Part shown: positions 34,001 through 36,537 of the stretch, piece by piece
Position numbering within the stretch: the first letter of the stretch is position 1
Layout: the number at the start of each line of letters is the position of its first letter
Translations under genes and position numbers: made by a program
DNA from: an uncultured Bacteroidota bacterium
Lineage (GTDB): Bacteria; Bacteroidota; Bacteroidia; Bacteroidales; GWA2-32-17
DNA length: 36,537 bases
Reading direction: 5' to 3'
Assembly (NCBI GenBank): GCA_903872185.1
Contig: CAIQJL010000004.1
Coordinates: 1-36,537 of the forward strand
Notes under the pieces: generated by a model
What the model was told of the DNA's origin: nothing
Databases searched by the model: none
What the model saw: the letters and a program-made list of their open reading frames with translations, nothing else

Positions 34001-34650
34001 CAACTACAAGTAGTGCAAGAGCTTCAGCATGGGATAGCGGACTAGATACAAAATATTGGGTTATAGAGTTTACTACAAATGGGTATGAACAAATTACATT
34101 GTCTTCTAGACAAAGATCATCAAGTACCGGCCCAGCTAATTTTAAAGCACAATACAAAGTTGGAACAGCTGGAACATGGACAGACATTACAAATGGGACA
34201 ATAACTGTAGCAAATGATTTTACTACTGGAATTCTTACAGATTTAAGTCTTCCTATTGAATGCAATAATCAAAGCTCTGTTTTTATTAGATGGATTATGA
34301 CTTCTGACATTGCTGTAAGCGGTGCTGCTGTTGCTATTACTGGAGCTTCTGGCATTGATGATATTATTGTAAAAGGACTCTTAATTACCAATACTAATGA
34401 AGTAGATTTAAATATTTCATTTAGCGTTTCCTTATATCCAAATCCTGCAACTGAATATGTAAACTTAATTTCAAACAATAATTCAAATTCTGATTTAAAT
34501 ATTGAATTAATTTCAATTGATGGAAAAGTTTTATTAAAAGAAAAATTACAAAATAATATCATTTCACTTAAAGGCATTTCAGATGGAATTTATTTCATTA
34601 AAGTAATTTCAGATGGAAAAGTAAATATTCAAAAGTTAGTCGTTAATTAA
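31057..34650 (+). CDS. Secreted modular repeat protein with T9SS sorting domain
   Basis: A 1197-residue exported protein with a signal peptide (1-22, ending I-N-A-Q). After an N-terminal adhesion-type module (about 25-225) come four tandem repeats of about 89 residues starting at 229, 318, 406 and 495. Each has the pattern A-E-I-(L/I)-x-F-D-I ... I-x-M-P-x-G-T ... P-x-x-G-x-x-Q-D-F-T ... Y-x-V-T-A-Q-D-x-x-T-T-K-x-W-T-V-x-V, resembling DUF5018-like beta-sandwich modules. A different module of about 170 residues opens with W-N-F-P-N-N-P-D-D-S-I-A-D-G-G at 587. Two more beta-sandwich repeats follow at 757 and 847, then a second W-N-F-P-N-N module at 941. The C-terminus is a type A sorting domain (Y-P-N-P-A-T-E near 1129; G-I-Y-F-I-K-V). 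No enzyme motif is seen; it is probably a surface or matrix protein. Confidence 0.85.
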   Translation: MKKNILVLLAIFIGLTHFINAQTNPTPQTLPYSQDFSTLASTATAYPVGWQGWTIGVVGPVAFTTTAPTADRALIANSTAATNSGNVHNYNGTIGFLNSTSLDLSVVFSVNTTGNSNVNVSYDVMTIRNPYDGTTNTRINEVTLQYRVGNTGVFTNLTGIEYQNNTTTQTTTGVTTPQNLQNKTIVLPTACDNQAEVQLRWASRQVSGGGGRPSFAFDNISVTNGIASNAAEILTFDIPSQVSSTVNSLAGTVNIVMPFGTDVTTLVPTITLSAGATIIPNSGTTQNFTSSVTFVVTAQDAITTKNWTVNVTVQPGSNAAEIISFDIPTQLSSTVNSLAATVNIIMPLGTTLNALIPTIILSTGATVSPLSGVAQDFTGAVSYTVTAQDGSTTKIWTINVGIQANNQAEILTFDIPTQVSSTINGLATTVNIVMPFGTNVTTLIPTITLSTGATVSPLTGVAQDFTSNVAYTVTAQDAVTTKTWTVNVTVQPGSTAAEIITFDIAGQTSSVVNTGTSTVNIVMPSGTIVTNLTPTITISANATISPNNGISQDFTLPVNYIVTAQDGITTKNWTVNVTVDLATIVLWNFPNNPDDSIADGGIAANLNKLLITNSSGVVAFASAGVTTNSARNTGWASGMDTKYWEIEFTTAGFSDITLASILRSSSTGPKDFKVQYKIGTGGTWTDVPAAIITTAANWTTGVLPTMTLPIETFNKTSVFLRWIMTSDIAVGGAAVVAAGASNIDNIIIKGIPLLVNNAAEILTCDIPTQVSSVVNSTNATVSIIMPYGTVLTSLIPTITYSTGATIAPLSGIAQDFTLPVNYLVTAQDGITTKNWTVTVTLAPAPSNAAEIITFDIPTQVSSTITSASSTIDILLPIGTNVTALTPSITVSAGATISPLTGVVQDFTNPVTYIVTAEDGVTSKTWTATVSLVIAPLAIVEWNFPNNPDDSIADGGITANLTKGLASNTGNLATYIPSSAAGATTSSARASAWDSGLDTKYWVIEFTTNGYEQITLSSRQRSSSTGPANFKAQYKVGTAGTWTDITNGTITVANDFTTGILTDLSLPIECNNQSSVFIRWIMTSDIAVSGAAVAITGASGIDDIIVKGLLITNTNEVDLNISFSVSLYPNPATEYVNLISNNNSNSDLNIELISIDGKVLLKEKLQNNIISLKGISDGIYFIKVISDGKVNIQKLVVN
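31741..33860 (+). repeat. Six in-frame beta-sandwich repeats in DNA
   Basis: Repeat starts are at 31741, 32008, 32272, 32539, 33325 and 33595, with periods of 264-270 bp. Several share long near-identical stretches at DNA level, for example around the M-P-F-G-T and Q-D-F-T codons. The fourth and fifth copies are separated by the first WNFPNN module. Confidence 0.85.
32815..34380 (+). repeat. Duplicated WNFPNN module (two copies)
   Basis: The copies run from about 32815 to 33307 and from about 33877 to 34380. They share W-N-F-P-N-N-P-D-D-S-I-A-D-G-G-I, then S-G-(M/L)-D-T-K-Y-W, R-S-S-S-T-G-P and F-(L/I)-R-W-I-M-T-S-D-I-A-V. Each follows a block of beta-sandwich repeats, so the block plus module seems to have been duplicated as a unit. 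Confidence 0.8.
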
Positions 34651-34668
34651 ACGCAACTATATCTTCTT

Positions 34669-34700
34669 AAAAAGCCGTCTTAATAAAGACGGCTTTTTTT
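34669..34700 (+). terminator. Rho-independent terminator after the 1197-residue gene
   Basis: AAAAAGCCGTCTT (34669-34681), loop AATA, AAGACGGCTTTTT (34686-34698), then T. A 13-bp stem, with the same GCCGTCT core as the terminator at 30955. Confidence 0.93.
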
Positions 34701-34732
34701 ATTAAATATCCATTTATGTTGATGAATTACTA

Positions 34733-34763
34733 TTGACATTCTTTCTAAATAAACTTAACTTTG
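34733..34763 (+). promoter_or_regulatory. Promoter of the truncated secreted protein gene
   Basis: TTG at 34733-34735, exactly 20 nt, then TAACTTTG at 34756-34763: a full match to the Bacteroidota pattern. The leader downstream carries AAACCAAAATCAAATAAAT (34780-34798), identical to 23014-23032. Confidence 0.7.
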
Positions 34764-34800
34764 CAAACTCAATAAATAAAAACCAAAATCAAATAAATAT

Positions 34801-36537
34801 ATGAGAAAGATTACATTTCTTTTACTGATTGCGATTAGCCTAATCGGTAATACATTTTCTTATGGGCAAACCGTTGCCGATTATGTTTTTAATCAAACAG
34901 CTGGCACTTATACTCCAATTACTGGAGGCACTTCAATATTAGCAGCAGGTAATGATGATACCGAATCTGCATTAACAAACATTGGTTTTACATTTGTTTA
35001 TCATGGGGCAAGTTTTACTCAGTTTTCTGCTAGCCCTAACGGTTACATTTGCCTTGGTGCGGTACCAACTGTTATTTCTTCTCCACTAAGTTCAACACCG
35101 AATTGTATTTCTTTTGCTTCCAGAGATGCAATCATTAATACAGATGTCACTTATCTTGTAACTGGTTCGGCTCCTAACAGAATTTTCACAATTCAATATC
35201 CAAATTGGTATATAAATTATGCTTCAACCACCGACCAGTTGAATGCTCAAATAAAATTACACGAAACAACTAATGTTATAGAGATAGTTTATGGTAGCTC
35301 CTTACATACATCTGCATATACTCCTCAAGTAGGACTTTCAGGCACTGCAGTTACAGACTTCAGTGTGCGAACTACAGCTACCAATTGGTCAGCATCTACA
35401 GCTGCAACTTCTAATACTGCTTCAATGACATGGTCAGCAACAGTATTTCCAGCAAATGGTCTTACATATACATGGACTCCTTCTACATGTCCTTCGCCTA
35501 TAACCCTTGCAGCTGCAAGTATCACCATGACTTCTGCAAGCCTTTCTTGGACATCAACAGGAACACTTTTTAATATTCAATACGGAGTTACAGGATTTAC
35601 TTTAGGAACTGGCACAATTGTAACAAGCCCTTCTTCTCCTTATGCATTATCTGGATTAACAGCCTCTACAGGATATAGCTTTTATGTACAAAATGATTGT
35701 GGCGGTGGAGTAACAAGTAATTGGTCTGGACCATTCAATTTTACAACTGCTTGTGGAGCAATAACTCAACCTTATTCGCAAAATTTTGACGGTGTTACTG
35801 TACCAGCTTTACCTCCTTGTTGGAGTAAAATTGCAGTTGGCGCTGTTGGAAGTACTCCAACAGTAATAACTGTAACAACTGCACCAAGTACAACACCTAA
35901 CTGTGCACAACTTTTTAATTCTACATCTTCAGGATCTACTACTCATGTATTATTAATTACCCCGCAATTATCTGATTTACCAACACATACTACACAAATT
36001 CGTTTTAAAGCCAAGTTTACTGGCACTGGCTCACCATTATTGCATATTGGAACTATGTCTGACCCAGCAGTTCAAACTACTTTTGTAACCTTTCAAAGTA
36101 TAACGACTTTAACAACTACCTGGCAAGAATTTATTATTCCTTTCAATGGATATGCAGGAGTAAACCAATATATCGCTTTTAAACATGGTTATGGATCTAC
36201 AAATCAATACATTTATATTGATGATGTAGTTTACGAGACTATTCCTACTTGTCCACAACCTTCTATTTTAACAGCAACTGGAATAACTGATGTTGCTGCA
36301 AACTTAAATTGGATACCAAATGGAACTGAAACTTTATGGAATTTACAGTGGGGGCTTCAAGGTTTTGCTTTAGGTACAGGCACAATGGTTAATGGACTAA
36401 CTGCACATCCTTATTCACTTACAGGATTATCTGCTACAACTAACTATAGCTTTTATGTACAAGCAAATTGTGGTGCGGGAGATTTAAGTTCCTGGAGCGG
36501 ACCATATAACTTTTCTACTCTTTGTGGGATTATTTCA
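34801..36537 (+). CDS. Large secreted fibronectin type III protein, cut by window end
   Basis: The frame is open from the ATG at 34801 to the last base (579 codons), so the 3' end is missing. The start is supported by the promoter at 34733 and by a leader and first codons like those at 23034. The signal peptide is 1-23 (ending S-Y-G-Q). Residues about 24-220 form a beta-rich N-terminal domain containing S-P-N-G-Y-I-C-L-G. Then come a fibronectin type III domain (about 225-318), a MAM-like adhesion module (about 320-480, N-F-D-G-V ... I-Y-I-D-D-V-V-Y-E) and a second Fn3 domain that is still open at the edge. The two Fn3 units share I-(Q)-x-G-x-x-G-F-x-L-G-T-G-T and Y-S-F-Y-V-Q. It presumably ends in a T9SS sorting domain outside the window. 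Likely a surface adhesin. Confidence 0.82.
   Translation, partial: MRKITFLLLIAISLIGNTFSYGQTVADYVFNQTAGTYTPITGGTSILAAGNDDTESALTNIGFTFVYHGASFTQFSASPNGYICLGAVPTVISSPLSSTPNCISFASRDAIINTDVTYLVTGSAPNRIFTIQYPNWYINYASTTDQLNAQIKLHETTNVIEIVYGSSLHTSAYTPQVGLSGTAVTDFSVRTTATNWSASTAATSNTASMTWSATVFPANGLTYTWTPSTCPSPITLAAASITMTSASLSWTSTGTLFNIQYGVTGFTLGTGTIVTSPSSPYALSGLTASTGYSFYVQNDCGGGVTSNWSGPFNFTTACGAITQPYSQNFDGVTVPALPPCWSKIAVGAVGSTPTVITVTTAPSTTPNCAQLFNSTSSGSTTHVLLITPQLSDLPTHTTQIRFKAKFTGTGSPLLHIGTMSDPAVQTTFVTFQSITTLTTTWQEFIIPFNGYAGVNQYIAFKHGYGSTNQYIYIDDVVYETIPTCPQPSILTATGITDVAANLNWIPNGTETLWNLQWGLQGFALGTGTMVNGLTAHPYSLTGLSATTNYSFYVQANCGAGDLSSWSGPYNFSTLCGIIS

Overview
The window looks like a chromosomal contig from an anaerobic member of the Bacteroidota, probably Bacteroidales-like. 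The DNA is AT-rich. Several genes are preceded by the Bacteroidota promoter pattern (TTG, about 19-20 nt, TAnnTTTG). Three complete genes encode secreted proteins ending in type IX secretion (T9SS) type A sorting domains, and a fourth cut by the right edge is probably the same kind. There is also a TonB-dependent receptor/DUF4249 pair. No phage, insertion sequence or CRISPR array is visible. The assignment rests on gene content and promoter style; no 16S gene is present.

Positions 1-730: the 3' end of an M23 (LytM) peptidase gene, followed by about 200 bp of short palindromic repeats that do not look coding. Positions 687-3428: the most important locus, a tightly packed five-gene cassette (gaps of 15, 3, 2 and 4 nt). 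It encodes an ArsR-family thiol sensor, a cysteine-rich single-pass membrane protein with three SCCA repeats, a CcdA/DsbD-like membrane protein with vicinal cysteine pairs, HgcA (corrinoid protein with the N-V-W-C-A-A-G-K cap-helix motif) and HgcB (2x[4Fe-4S] ferredoxin with a C-terminal Cys-Cys). HgcAB is the known mercury methylation machinery. The arsR promoter has its -7 box exactly in the loop of a perfect 12-bp inverted repeat, so the cassette is probably metal- or thiol-regulated. The two extra thiol membrane proteins suggest a Hg(II) or electron relay feeding HgcAB; this is inference.

Positions 3429-12808: mixed genes. These are a T9SS protein, a divergent YchF paralogue, a LURP-one/scramblase-like protein, a CPBP membrane protease, lepA, a cation diffusion facilitator, a small GGDEF protein and a histidine phosphatase. 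Positions 13143-16535: two aldehyde dehydrogenases, a delta-1-pyrroline-5-carboxylate dehydrogenase and an ALDH7-type alpha-aminoadipic semialdehyde dehydrogenase. They are separated by a spacer containing a duplicated gene start and two hairpins. Positions 16587-18199: a possible operon of a small membrane protein, a membrane-anchored coiled-coil protein and a TPR lipoprotein. Then come tRNA-Pro(GGG), a nested inverted repeat, the TonB receptor/DUF4249 pair and trxB. Positions 23034-36537: a tandem run of very large secreted, repeat-rich proteins (2633 aa, 1197 aa, and a third truncated by the window edge). They have related leaders, promoters and terminators and are probably surface adhesins or matrix proteins.

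Gaps over 300 bp: 12809-13142 holds divergent promoter elements and one inverted repeat. 18200-18569 holds the tRNA, its terminator and the nested inverted repeat. No further genes are seen in them.
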